Below are positions 1-5,392 of a stretch of 6,066 nt of DNA, piece after piece. A program made the translations under genes and the position numbers. The notes beneath the pieces were generated by a model that was not told the origin of the DNA, ran no database searches, and worked only from the letters and a program-made list of their open reading frames with translations. This DNA comes from Coriobacteriales bacterium (GTDB lineage Bacteria; Actinomycetota; Coriobacteriia; Coriobacteriales; UBA8131). The DNA is taken from assembly GCA_031272005.1 (NCBI GenBank), contig JAISUQ010000041.1, forward strand, positions 1 through 6,066, written 5' to 3'. Position 1 is the first letter of the stretch; every line of letters begins with the position of its first letter.

Positions 1-87
1 GGCTGACAGGCCGACCATATGTCGCGCCTTGTTTGCTAATAGTACCACTTTCGCCACAGTCCCATGCTGAATTTCGGCAGATTCCCC

Positions 88-93
88 TATAAT
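88..93 (+). promoter_or_regulatory. prfA: Perfect -10 box (TATAAT) just before the prfA start
   Basis: TATAAT matches the sigma-70/sigma-A consensus exactly and ends 9 nt before the ATG at 103. Transcription would start at about 100-103, giving a leaderless or nearly leaderless prfA mRNA. No convincing -35 hexamer is visible 16-18 bp upstream (65-70 reads TGCTGA). There is no good Shine-Dalgarno sequence before 103, only a weak CAAAG, which agrees with a leaderless start. Leaderless mRNAs driven by TANNNT boxes are common in Actinomycetota. The assignment is inferred from sequence alone. Confidence 0.55.
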
Positions 94-102
94 GTCAAAG
101 TT

Positions 103-1176
103 ATGTATGAAAAATTGCAACAGATCATCGCCGCCTACGCGGAGTTAGAGGCCCGGCTGGGTGACCCGGCGGTGCTGGCCGACCAGAAGGAGTACACCCG
201 TCTGGCCAAAGAGCACGCCGCCCAGTCCGAATTGGTGCGCCTGGCGCAGACCTTCGTACAGGCTTCAGACGATTTGGCTGCCGCCCGCGAAATGCTGCAC
301 GAGGGCGACGCCGAAATGAAGAGCTTTGCGGCGGAGGAAATCGATACGCTCAGCGCCACCCTGGCTGAGCTGGAGGAGTCCATCAAGATCCTGCTGGTGC
401 CCGGCGACCCCAACGACGACAAGGACATCATCGTGGAGATCCGCTCCGGCGCCGGTGGTGACGAGGCGGCCATCTTTGCCGGTGACCTCTACGATATGTA
501 TTTGCGCTATGCCGGCTCCAAAGGCTGGAAGGTCGAGCCGTTGGACGCCAACTCCTCTGATGCCGGCGGTTATTCGCGTATCGAGTTCAAGGTTACCGGG
601 GAGAAGGTCTACTCGGTGATGAAGTTCGAAAGCGGCGTGCACCGCGTCCAGAGGGTGCCCAAGACCGAGGCGCAGGGACGCATCCACACCTCCACCGCCA
701 CCGTGGCCGTGCTGCCGGAAGCCGACGAGGTAGAGGTGGAGATTAACCCTGCCGACCTGCGTATTGATGTCTATCGGGCTGGTGGGCCGGGCGGCCAATG
801 CGTGAATACCACCGATTCCGCTGTACGCATCACGCATCTACCCAGCGGTCTGGTGGTGCAGTCGCAGGACCAGAAGTCGCAGCTGCAGAACAAGGAGGCA
901 GCGATGCAGGTGCTGCGGGCCCGACTCTACGACAAGATGCTCTCGGAGCAGCAGGCCGAGCTGGGCGAGCAGCGCCGCAGCCAGATTGGCACCGGCGACC
1001 GCAGCGAGAAGATCCGCACCTACAACCAGCCCCAGGATCGCGTCACCGACCATCGCATCGGCTATAACGGCACCTACAGCGGGGTATTGAAAGGGGCTGG
1101 CGGCGCCGGTTTGGAGGAACTGATTACCGCCCTGATTACCGCCGATCGCGCGCAGCGCCTGGAGCAGGCGGTGTGA
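103..1176 (+). CDS. prfA: Peptide chain release factor 1 (RF1)
   Basis: Cytoplasmic class I release factor: it reads UAA and UAG in the ribosomal A site and triggers hydrolysis of peptidyl-tRNA. With the start at 103 the protein has 357 residues, the usual RF1 length (about 360). An N-terminal helical domain spans roughly residues 1-95. The stop-codon-reading PxT motif is P186-K187-T188, in the context RVPKTEAQGRIHTS. The catalytic GGQ is G230-G231-Q232, in 'RAGGPGGQCVNTTDSAVR'. The conserved 'TGDRSEKIRTYNQPQDRVTDHR' region sits near residues 297-318 (shown here only as a landmark). An in-frame ATG at 64 would add 13 residues, but it lacks a ribosome binding site and would place a perfect TATAAT inside the gene, so 103 is preferred. 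The C-terminal part reads GYNGTYSGVLKG where many RF1 proteins have an NLTLY-type segment. prmC follows with overlapping codons. Seen: motifs, length and overlap. Known: family function. Confidence 0.97.
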   Translation: MYEKLQQIIAAYAELEARLGDPAVLADQKEYTRLAKEHAAQSELVRLAQTFVQASDDLAAAREMLHEGDAEMKSFAAEEIDTLSATLAELEESIKILLVPGDPNDDKDIIVEIRSGAGGDEAAIFAGDLYDMYLRYAGSKGWKVEPLDANSSDAGGYSRIEFKVTGEKVYSVMKFESGVHRVQRVPKTEAQGRIHTSTATVAVLPEADEVEVEINPADLRIDVYRAGGPGGQCVNTTDSAVRITHLPSGLVVQSQDQKSQLQNKEAAMQVLRARLYDKMLSEQQAELGEQRRSQIGTGDRSEKIRTYNQPQDRVTDHRIGYNGTYSGVLKGAGGAGLEELITALITADRAQRLEQAV

Positions 1177-2243
1177 GCGCATCCACGGGTGCAGGCAGCG
1201 GCAGCAGCGGCAGCGGCGGTGCCAACAGGGGCGGCACCTACAACAGCAGCGGTGCCGGCAGCGGCAGCGCCCGCCCTGCTCGAGTAGTCTGGACCATCCG
1301 CAGCGCCCTGGAGTGGACCCAACAATACCTGGCCGGAAAAGGGCAGGAGAATCCCCGTCTGGCCGCCCAGTGGCTGCTGTGTGCCGCCACCGGGCTGGAA
1401 CGGCTCGAGTTGTATACCAACTACGACCAGCCGCTGTTGCCTGATGAGCTGGCTGTCCTGCGCGGCGGTATCAAACGCCGGCTGGCCGGCGAACCTCTGC
1501 AGTACATCCTCGGTCGGGCGCCGTTTCGCCATCTGGAGCTCGGAGTGCGCCCCGGCGTACTGATTCCGCGTCCGGAGACTGAGACGCTGGTCGATATCGT
1601 GCTGGCCAACTGTCGCGAGCAGCGGGCGGGCAATGGTGACGCAGGCAATGGTGACGCAGGCAATGGTGGCGCAGGCAATGTTACGCCGGGCGCCGATGCC
1701 GGGGAGGCCGAGCGCGTGTTGCGGGTACTGGATATTGGTACCGGCAGCGGTGCTATCGCCCTCTCCCTGCTGCAGGAAGACCCGGCCTTGCAGCTGGTTG
1801 CCACCGATACCTGCGTTGAAGCCGTGACCCTGGCCGGCGAGAACGCCGCTCGGTTGGGACTGGATGATGCTGGCCGCATGCAGATCATCCAGGATGATCT
1901 GGCCACTTCACTGCTCGCGGATGCCGCCAATGCCGGCAGTTTTGACGTAGTGGTTTCCAACCCACCCTATGTGCCAACGGCTGAGTTGGCTAATTTGCCA
2001 AAAGAAATAGCAGAATATGAGCCCATGCTGGCCCTGGACGGTGGCTTGGATGGCCTGGATGTCTTCAGGCGCCTGTTGCCACAGGCGGCAGTGTTGCTCA
2101 AGCCCGGCGGCCTGCTGGCCTGCGAGCTGCACGAAGACTGCCTGCAGAAAGCCGCCGACCTCTGTGCGCAAGAGGGCTTCATAGAGGTCGGCGTGATTCA
2201 GGACTTGACGGGACGCGAGAGGTTCATCACCGCCCGTCGTTGA
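1173..2243 (+). CDS. prmC: Peptide chain release factor N5-glutamine methyltransferase
   Basis: PrmC (HemK) is an S-adenosylmethionine-dependent enzyme that methylates the Gln of the GGQ motif in release factors, here Q232 of the protein encoded just upstream. The GTG start overlaps the prfA TGA (GTGA), and GGAG at 1161-1164 lies 8 nt before it. No other usable start is in frame before the conserved region. Visible parts: a Gly/Ser/Ala-rich extension (residues 1-34); the release-factor-binding helical domain from about residue 38 (VVWTIRSALEWTQQYL); the IPRPETE motif (131-137); a repeat-rich insert of AGNGD units (152-171); the SAM-binding loop DIGTGSG (187-193); and the substrate-glutamine motif NPPY (263-266). 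At 356 residues it is far longer than the typical 280 or so. The excess is the N-terminal extension plus the inter-domain insert. All catalytic motifs are intact, so activity is expected. Expression is probably coupled to prfA translation. Confidence 0.95.
   Translation: MSASTGAGSGSSGSGGANRGGTYNSSGAGSGSARPARVVWTIRSALEWTQQYLAGKGQENPRLAAQWLLCAATGLERLELYTNYDQPLLPDELAVLRGGIKRRLAGEPLQYILGRAPFRHLELGVRPGVLIPRPETETLVDIVLANCREQRAGNGDAGNGDAGNGGAGNVTPGADAGEAERVLRVLDIGTGSGAIALSLLQEDPALQLVATDTCVEAVTLAGENAARLGLDDAGRMQIIQDDLATSLLADAANAGSFDVVVSNPPYVPTAELANLPKEIAEYEPMLALDGGLDGLDVFRRLLPQAAVLLKPGGLLACELHEDCLQKAADLCAQEGFIEVGVIQDLTGRERFITARR
1626..1685 (+). repeat. 15-bp tandem repeat within prmC
   Basis: Units begin at 1626, 1641, 1656 and 1671, with the consensus GCAGGCAATGGTGAC. 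The first two differ at one base (GCGGG versus GCAGG), the third ends in GGC, and the fourth degenerates after ATG. Because the unit is five codons long, the frame is kept and the peptide reads AGNGD-AGNGD-AGNGG-AGNVT. It lies in the linker between the helical domain and the methyltransferase domain of PrmC. Near-identity of the units at DNA level suggests recent slippage expansion. Confidence 0.9.
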
Positions 2244-2253
2244 CTTATGGGAT

Positions 2254-3753
2254 TCAGGGAATCAGCGTGCCTGGGTCCGGGGGCGGCAGGGTAGTGGCGT
2301 CGGGAGCTGGGGCAGCGTCAGCAGCTGGGGCAGCGTCGGCGGCAGGAGCGGCTGCCGCAGGGTCAGCAGCCGGTGCGGCTGCGTCAACAACGGCTGCCGC
2401 AGGGTCAGCAGCTGGCGTGGCTGCGTCAACAACGGCTGCCGCGACCACCGGGGTCGCTGCCGGGGCTTCAGCCGTCGCAGCTGCAGGCGCAGCTGCAGGC
2501 GCCTCGGGCTTGGGCGTGCCGCACTCCGAGCAGAACTTGCTGGTGTCCGGCATCGCCGCGCCGCACTTCGAGCAGGTCCAACCAGCCGCCGGAGCCGGCT
2601 TGGCCGCGCCGCAGTTGGCACAGAAGTTACCGGTGTTGCCACCCTGCCCGCAGGCCGCACAGGCCCAACCAGCCGCAGCAGCAGTGCCAAAGCCACCATC
2701 GGCCGCCATGGCCGAATCGCTGACCATGCCAACCGGCGCCCCGCCCTGGGCAGCGCCCATCTGGAACAGTTGCCCCACGTTGGCGCCGGAGCCCTGAGCC
2801 ATCCCGAAGCCGGCAAAGGCGGTGACTGCGCCGGCCTCGTTGTTGGCCGCGTCGCGCATCGCATCGGCCTGAGCGGCGGCGATGGCGCCGGCAGCCATGG
2901 TCGGATTGGAGAGGGCCGCAGCCTCCTGGATCTTCCGCAGCTGCATCTCAGCATCTTTGGGCAGAGTCAGGGAGCTGATGGCTATGGAGGCGATTTCCAG
3001 TCCGCGAGCCTCGCGCCATTGCTTGTCGAGCACATCGTTGAGAGCCTGGGTGACTTCGGCGTTGTGGGCGACTACCGCAGAGTAGCGCACGCCCATCGCC
3101 GAGATCTTGGCCAGAGCCGGTTGCAGGGCGTTGAGGAACTCAGATTCCAGCTGGCTGTCGATCTCCGAGCGCATGAAGGAGTTGGCAACGTTGCCAGCCA
3201 CGTTGGTGTAGAAGATGATGGGGTCGACGATCTTGTAGGAGTAGATGCCGTGGCTGCGGATGGTGACGTCGAAGTCGCTGCCGTAGCCGGTGACCACCCT
3301 GAAGGGGATAGGCGCGGGCGTGCCATACTTGTTGTCGTAGATCTCCTTGGTGTTGAAGTAATAGACCCGCTGGTCCTTGCCGGTGTCACCGCCGAAGCTG
3401 AAACGGGCGCCGATGCGCTTGAAACTCTCCAGGATAGCCGTACCCAACCCGCCGTAGAAGATGGAGGGCTCAGTGGAGTTATCCCAGGTGAATTCGCCGG
3501 TCTCGGCGCAGAGCTCGACCACCTTGCCCTGTTCGACGATGATGGCACACTGGCCGTCGGCCACGGCGATGATCGAGCCGTTGGAGATGATGTTGTCTGA
3601 GGCCTGGGTGTTGGAGGAGCGCTCCGGGTTGACCCGTTTGGCGCCCTTGGTCATCAGTACGTCCTTGGGCAGCGACTCGCAGTAGAAGAACTCCCGCCAT
3701 TGGTCGGCGAGCACACTGCCGGCTGCCCCGGTGATTGCCTTGATCAGTCCCAT
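2254..3753 (-). CDS. SPFH/Band 7 domain protein with two C-terminal zinc ribbons (YdjI / 'virion core protein' type)
   Basis: The protein has 499 residues. Residues 1-290 or so look like the SPFH (stomatin/prohibitin/flotillin) domain of the Bacillus YdjI type: an N-terminal MGLIKAITGA segment, QWREFFYCES near 18-27, SIIAVADGQCAIIVEQGKVV near 60-79, and VYYFNTKEIYDNKYGTPAPIPF near 130-151. There is no obvious signal peptide or membrane helix, so it is probably a cytoplasmic protein bound to the membrane periphery. Two C4 zinc ribbons follow: C365/C368/C378/C381 and C394/C397/C408/C411. Residues 413-499 form an Ala/Pro/Asp tail of repeats. AGGAAAGGA (3760-3768) lies 6 nt before the ATG and fixes the start. 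The gene follows the TIM44-like gene on the same strand after an 89-bp gap. In B. subtilis ydjI is in the pspA-ydjGHI operon and works in membrane-stress protein assembly. A similar role here is inferred. The tail is unlike compact relatives and may be organism-specific. Confidence 0.87.
   Translation of the reverse strand: MGLIKAITGAAGSVLADQWREFFYCESLPKDVLMTKGAKRVNPERSSNTQASDNIISNGSIIAVADGQCAIIVEQGKVVELCAETGEFTWDNSTEPSIFYGGLGTAILESFKRIGARFSFGGDTGKDQRVYYFNTKEIYDNKYGTPAPIPFRVVTGYGSDFDVTIRSHGIYSYKIVDPIIFYTNVAGNVANSFMRSEIDSQLESEFLNALQPALAKISAMGVRYSAVVAHNAEVTQALNDVLDKQWREARGLEIASIAISSLTLPKDAEMQLRKIQEAAALSNPTMAAGAIAAAQADAMRDAANNEAGAVTAFAGFGMAQGSGANVGQLFQMGAAQGGAPVGMVSDSAMAADGGFGTAAAAGWACAACGQGGNTGNFCANCGAAKPAPAAGWTCSKCGAAMPDTSKFCSECGTPKPEAPAAAPAAATAEAPAATPVVAAAVVDAATPAADPAAAVVDAAAPAADPAAAAPAADAAPAADAAPAPDATTLPPPDPGTLIP
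2305..2340. repeat. 18-bp tandem repeat (two units) in the SPFH gene tail
   Basis: AGCTGGGGCAGCGTCAGC at 2305-2322 is followed at 2323-2340 by a copy with one changed base near the end. On the coding (minus) strand it encodes the repeated A-D-A-A-P-A hexapeptide of the acidic tail. It probably arose by slippage. Confidence 0.85.
2351..2434. repeat. 42-bp tandem repeat (two units plus a partial third) in the SPFH gene tail
   Basis: Units begin at 2351 and 2393 with GCTGCCGCAGGGTCAGCAGC, and a truncated third copy begins at 2435. The two full units differ at only a few positions. Period 42 keeps the frame and gives a 14-residue protein repeat, VVDAATPAADPAAA then VVDAAAPAADPAAA. The repeat lies after the zinc ribbons, in the disordered-looking C-terminal tail. 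Confidence 0.9.
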
Positions 3754-3842
3754 CGCTAGTCCTTTCCTCGTGGCCTGTTGTTGGCCGGTTTACCTGCCTT
3801 TGATCCCTTACTGGCGTTCAGTTGAGCGTTCGAGCCGATTCG

Positions 3843-4847
3843 TCATTTTCCCACGACCATCCGTACCGTACCCATCCGTTTGCCGGTGAAACTGTCCAGC
3901 GCCCAGCCGTACTCGCCGGTCATCAGGATGGTGCCGCAGAACTCACACTGCCCGGTCGCCTTGACCTGCAGCGGTGCGCCGCAGTTGGGGCAGTTGCTGG
4001 TGTGCAGAGCGGCGATGTCCAGCGGGGTCTTCTCCCCGGCGGTGCGTTTGAAGACCAGCGTGTAGTACATATGGGTCATCAGGCCCGGATCGCCGCGCAG
4101 CACCCGCCCGGAGGCGATGTCGCGCACGTAGTCGATCTGCTGGGCGTGCATGGTCACAGCCAGGTACTCGAATTGCTCGTCGAAGGTGAAGGCCTTGAGG
4201 TCGCAGGCCCGGATGCCGATTTGGTCGACGACGTTGGTGCTGCCCTGGTTGATGTACTGCTGAATCTGCGCCGAGTGCTCGTTGAAGAGGTTGTTGGTCT
4301 CAAACAGCCGCAGCTTCGCGGCATTGTTGCTGCTCCAGGCCGCGCTGAGTTCCATGTAGGCCTCGCGCACCCAGCCGAGGAACTCCGAGGCATTGAAGTC
4401 CGGGTCGCGCTCTTTGACCTTCAGCTCCAGGGCCTGCTGGTCGGGCGGGGTGGGATAAGGGGCTACATAGTTGCTCTCGGTGGGCGTCTTGGTGCGGGAG
4501 AAGAAGATGATGAACAGCACGACGATGCCAATCAGCAGCGGCACCAGGCACAACAGCATCCCTAACAGACTGGCACTGCCGCTGGAGCTGGAACTGGAGC
4601 CGCCGAAGAAGCTGTCGCTGCCGCCCCAGTAGGAGGAGCCGGAATCCCAGGAGCCACCGGAGTCCCAGGAGGAGGAGCCGCTGTCCCAGCTGGAGCTGCC
4701 GGAGTCGAAGCCGAAGTCACTGCCAGAGCCGAAGTCGTTCTGGCCGCCGAGGTCGGCTGCGGCCAGCGTGGGCAGGGCGATGAACAGCGCCGCACCCAAA
4801 GCCAGGCACAGCATCAGGACCAGCAATATGGACTTGCGATTGCGCAT
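3843..4847 (-). CDS. Single-pass membrane protein with TIM44-like domain and C4 zinc ribbon
   Basis: With the start at 4847 the protein has 334 residues. An N-terminal signal sequence (1-31: MRNRKS, a hydrophobic core, then TLAAA) precedes a Ser/Gly/Asp/Trp-rich segment (about 36-92) with repeated SSSWDSG-like units. A strong membrane helix spans about 93-116 and is followed by SRTK. Positive-inside orientation puts the rest in the cytoplasm. Residues 135-280 or so resemble the TIM44-like fold ('DFNASEFLGWVREAYMELS', then 'QIQQYINQG'). A C4 zinc ribbon follows, C286/C289/C301/C304 (CPNCGAPL, then CEFCG), and then GEYGWALDSF. In-frame ATGs at 4874 and 4862 lack ribosome sites. GGGAGG at 4852-4857 lies 4 nt before 4847, so that start is chosen. 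It is the first gene of a probable operon with the SPFH gene. TIM44-like zinc-ribbon membrane proteins are known in Firmicutes and Actinomycetota, but their role is undefined, so I assign none. Confidence 0.8.
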   Translation of the reverse strand: MRNRKSILLVLMLCLALGAALFIALPTLAAADLGGQNDFGSGSDFGFDSGSSSWDSGSSSWDSGGSWDSGSSYWGGSDSFFGGSSSSSSGSASLLGMLLCLVPLLIGIVVLFIIFFSRTKTPTESNYVAPYPTPPDQQALELKVKERDPDFNASEFLGWVREAYMELSAAWSSNNAAKLRLFETNNLFNEHSAQIQQYINQGSTNVVDQIGIRACDLKAFTFDEQFEYLAVTMHAQQIDYVRDIASGRVLRGDPGLMTHMYYTLVFKRTAGEKTPLDIAALHTSNCPNCGAPLQVKATGQCEFCGTILMTGEYGWALDSFTGKRMGTVRMVVGK

Positions 4848-4909
4848 CCAACCTCCCACCATTGCGACTGACATCCCGGCACAGCAACCATCCTCAGCCG
4901 TTAACAGCT

Positions 4910-4938
4910 ATTGTATCTGCAAACCTCGGGTATGAACA
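4910..4938 (-). promoter_or_regulatory. Candidate promoter of the TIM44-like/SPFH unit
   Basis: Read on the minus strand, TGTTCA (4938-4933; 3 of 6 matches to TTGACA) and TACAAT (4915-4910; 5 of 6 matches to TATAAT) are separated by 17 bp. Transcription would begin near 4903, leaving a leader of about 56 nt before the start at 4847. The -35 hexamer overlaps AACAGT (4935-4940), which is mirrored by ACTGTT at 4963-4968, so a regulator could bind across it. Inferred from sequence only. Confidence 0.4.
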
Positions 4939-5051
4939 GTCGGAAAATTACTTCGGAACCAAACTGTTATCTGAAGCCATGATGCGATGTGGCGTAAATG
5001 GGACACGCATGCTGGTATCCTGACCTCATGAGGCGAAACTGGCTGTTTGTA

Positions 5052-5076
5052 TGTATCAATTTTGCTTGTTGATACA
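5052..5076. promoter_or_regulatory. Inverted repeat TGTATCAA-N9-TTGATACA
   Basis: The 8-bp arms at 5052-5059 and 5069-5076 are perfectly complementary around a 9-nt spacer, and a T-G wobble could extend the stem by one pair. It is followed by AAGATGGGG rather than a T-run, so it is not a typical intrinsic terminator. It lies 15 bp before the start codon of the candidate mini-gene. That fits an operator for a dimeric repressor or a hairpin in the 5' leader. Which of these, if either, cannot be decided here. Confidence 0.5.
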
Positions 5077-5091
5077 AGATGGGGTGATGGC

Positions 5092-5204
5092 ATGAACGAT
5101 TTTTTAAAGGTGGGTGCTTGGGGATCATCTTTGTAATACTATTTTTTCCAATACTATTCCCAATTTGGTTAATGATTGACCTAATGAACAAACCACGTTA
5201 CTGA
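5092..5204 (+). CDS. Candidate small membrane peptide gene, frameshifted
   Basis: The ATG at 5092 has a strong ribosome site: GGGGTGAT (5081-5088) matches the extended anti-Shine-Dalgarno complement with one G-U pair, at good spacing. This frame stops at 5136 after 14 codons (MNDFLKVGAWGSSL). The -1 frame continues to TGA at 5202-5204 and encodes a membrane-helix-like stretch (IIFVILFFPILFPIWLMIDL) ending in MNKPRY. Joining the frames gives 37 residues. The join could be programmed slippage at U UUU UUA (5100-5106), slippage or a one-base deletion at the GGGG run (5120-5123), or the hydrophobic frame could start alone at TTG 5118 behind AGGTGG (28 residues). I do not recognise a family. T-rich DNA encodes hydrophobic residues by default, so chance remains a real possibility. 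Confidence 0.35.
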
Positions 5205-5244
5205 ACTATGTTTCTTTCGATACGGCAGCGAAATCGGCACTTCC

Positions 5245-5273
5245 TTCTCCCTGTCGGGTCTTGTTGTGATAAA
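5245..5273 (+). promoter_or_regulatory. Weak candidate promoter for tRNA-Lys and ferritin
   Basis: GATAAA (5268-5273), preceded by TG one base upstream as in an extended -10, and TTCTCC (5245-5250) are 17 bp apart. Transcription would start near 5280, a few bases before the tRNA. Both hexamers match the consensus poorly (4 of 6 and 3 of 6). TAAAGT at 5270-5275 is an alternative -10. A promoter must exist somewhere upstream of the tRNA, but its exact position is uncertain. Confidence 0.3.
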
Positions 5274-5287
5274 GTATTGGGATTCAC

Positions 5288-5363
5288 GGGCCGTTAGCTC
5301 AGTTGGCAGAGCAGGGGACTTTTAATCCCAAGGTCCAGGGTTCGATTCCCTGACGGCCCACCA
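5288..5363 (+). tRNA. tRNA-Lys, anticodon UUU
   Basis: A complete 76-nt cloverleaf with encoded CCA. The acceptor stem GGGCCGT pairs with ACGGCCC. The D arm is GCTC/GAGC with an AGTTGGCA loop. The anticodon loop is CTTTTAA with TTT at 5321-5323, decoding AAA/AAG. The variable loop is AGGTC, and the T arm is CAGGG-TTCGATT-CCCTG. The only imperfection is a G-A mismatch at the top of the anticodon stem (GGGGA against TCCCA). It closely resembles bacterial tRNA-Lys in general. The final A of CCA is also the first base of an ATG, but the ferritin start is placed further downstream. Confidence 0.98.
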
Positions 5364-5380
5364 TGCGGATTTTGCCACAA

Positions 5381-5386
5381 GGGAGG
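5381..5386 (+). promoter_or_regulatory. Ribosome binding site deciding the ferritin start
   Basis: GGGAGG lies 6 nt before the ATG at 5393. The alternative in-frame ATG at 5363-5365 overlaps the tRNA 3' end, has no ribosome site, and would be separated from the message when the tRNA is matured. Confidence 0.85.
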
Positions 5387-5392
5387 CGCGCA

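Larger units (their letters stand above)
4848..5287. other. AT-richer intergenic region between the minus-strand unit and tRNA-Lys
   Basis: This 440-bp stretch is visibly poorer in G and C than the genes on both sides, most clearly from 5092 to 5220. It holds the candidate promoter of the minus-strand unit (4910-4938), a 10-bp perfect palindrome CCTCATGAGG (5024-5033), an 8-bp inverted repeat (5052-5076), a candidate frameshifted mini-gene (5092-5204), and presumably the promoter of tRNA-Lys near 5245-5275. Minus-strand open frames of 61 and 74 codons cross it, but they lack ribosome sites and recognisable sequence. Confidence 0.8.

Noticed and set aside
1..87. End of an upstream gene (for example hemA or rpmE, frequent neighbours of prfA)
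   Set aside because: All three plus frames close within 1-92 without recognisable C-terminal sequence, so nothing can be assigned.
265..837. Minus-strand open frame of 190 codons inside prfA
   Set aside because: It lies wholly opposite the conserved RF1 coding sequence, with no recognisable product.
2244..2263. Bidirectional terminator between prmC and the SPFH gene
   Set aside because: The only inverted repeat (GATTC/GAATC at 2251-2263) has 5-bp arms, a 3-nt loop and no T-tract.
2240..2797. Plus-strand open frame of 185 codons starting at a TTG that overlaps the prmC stop
   Set aside because: It is antisense to the repeat tail and zinc ribbons of the SPFH gene. Its Ala/Gly-rich product mirrors the repeat composition, and it shows no independent domain or ribosome site.
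2770..3600. Plus-strand open frame of 276 codons opposite the SPFH domain
   Set aside because: It is a GC-rich shadow of a well-supported minus-strand gene, and the translation has no recognisable family.
3822..4565. Plus-strand open frame of 247 codons opposite the TIM44-like gene
   Set aside because: The minus strand has a signal sequence, a membrane helix, a zinc ribbon and a ribosome site. The plus frame has none of these.
4967..5191. Minus-strand open frame of 74 codons in the intergenic region
   Set aside because: There is no ribosome site, the composition is not protein-like, and it runs across the mini-gene and inverted repeat.
5363..5392. Ferritin starting at the ATG overlapping the tRNA CCA
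   Set aside because: It has no ribosome site and overlaps the mature tRNA. The ATG at 5393 has GGGAGG and gives the canonical ferritin residue numbering.
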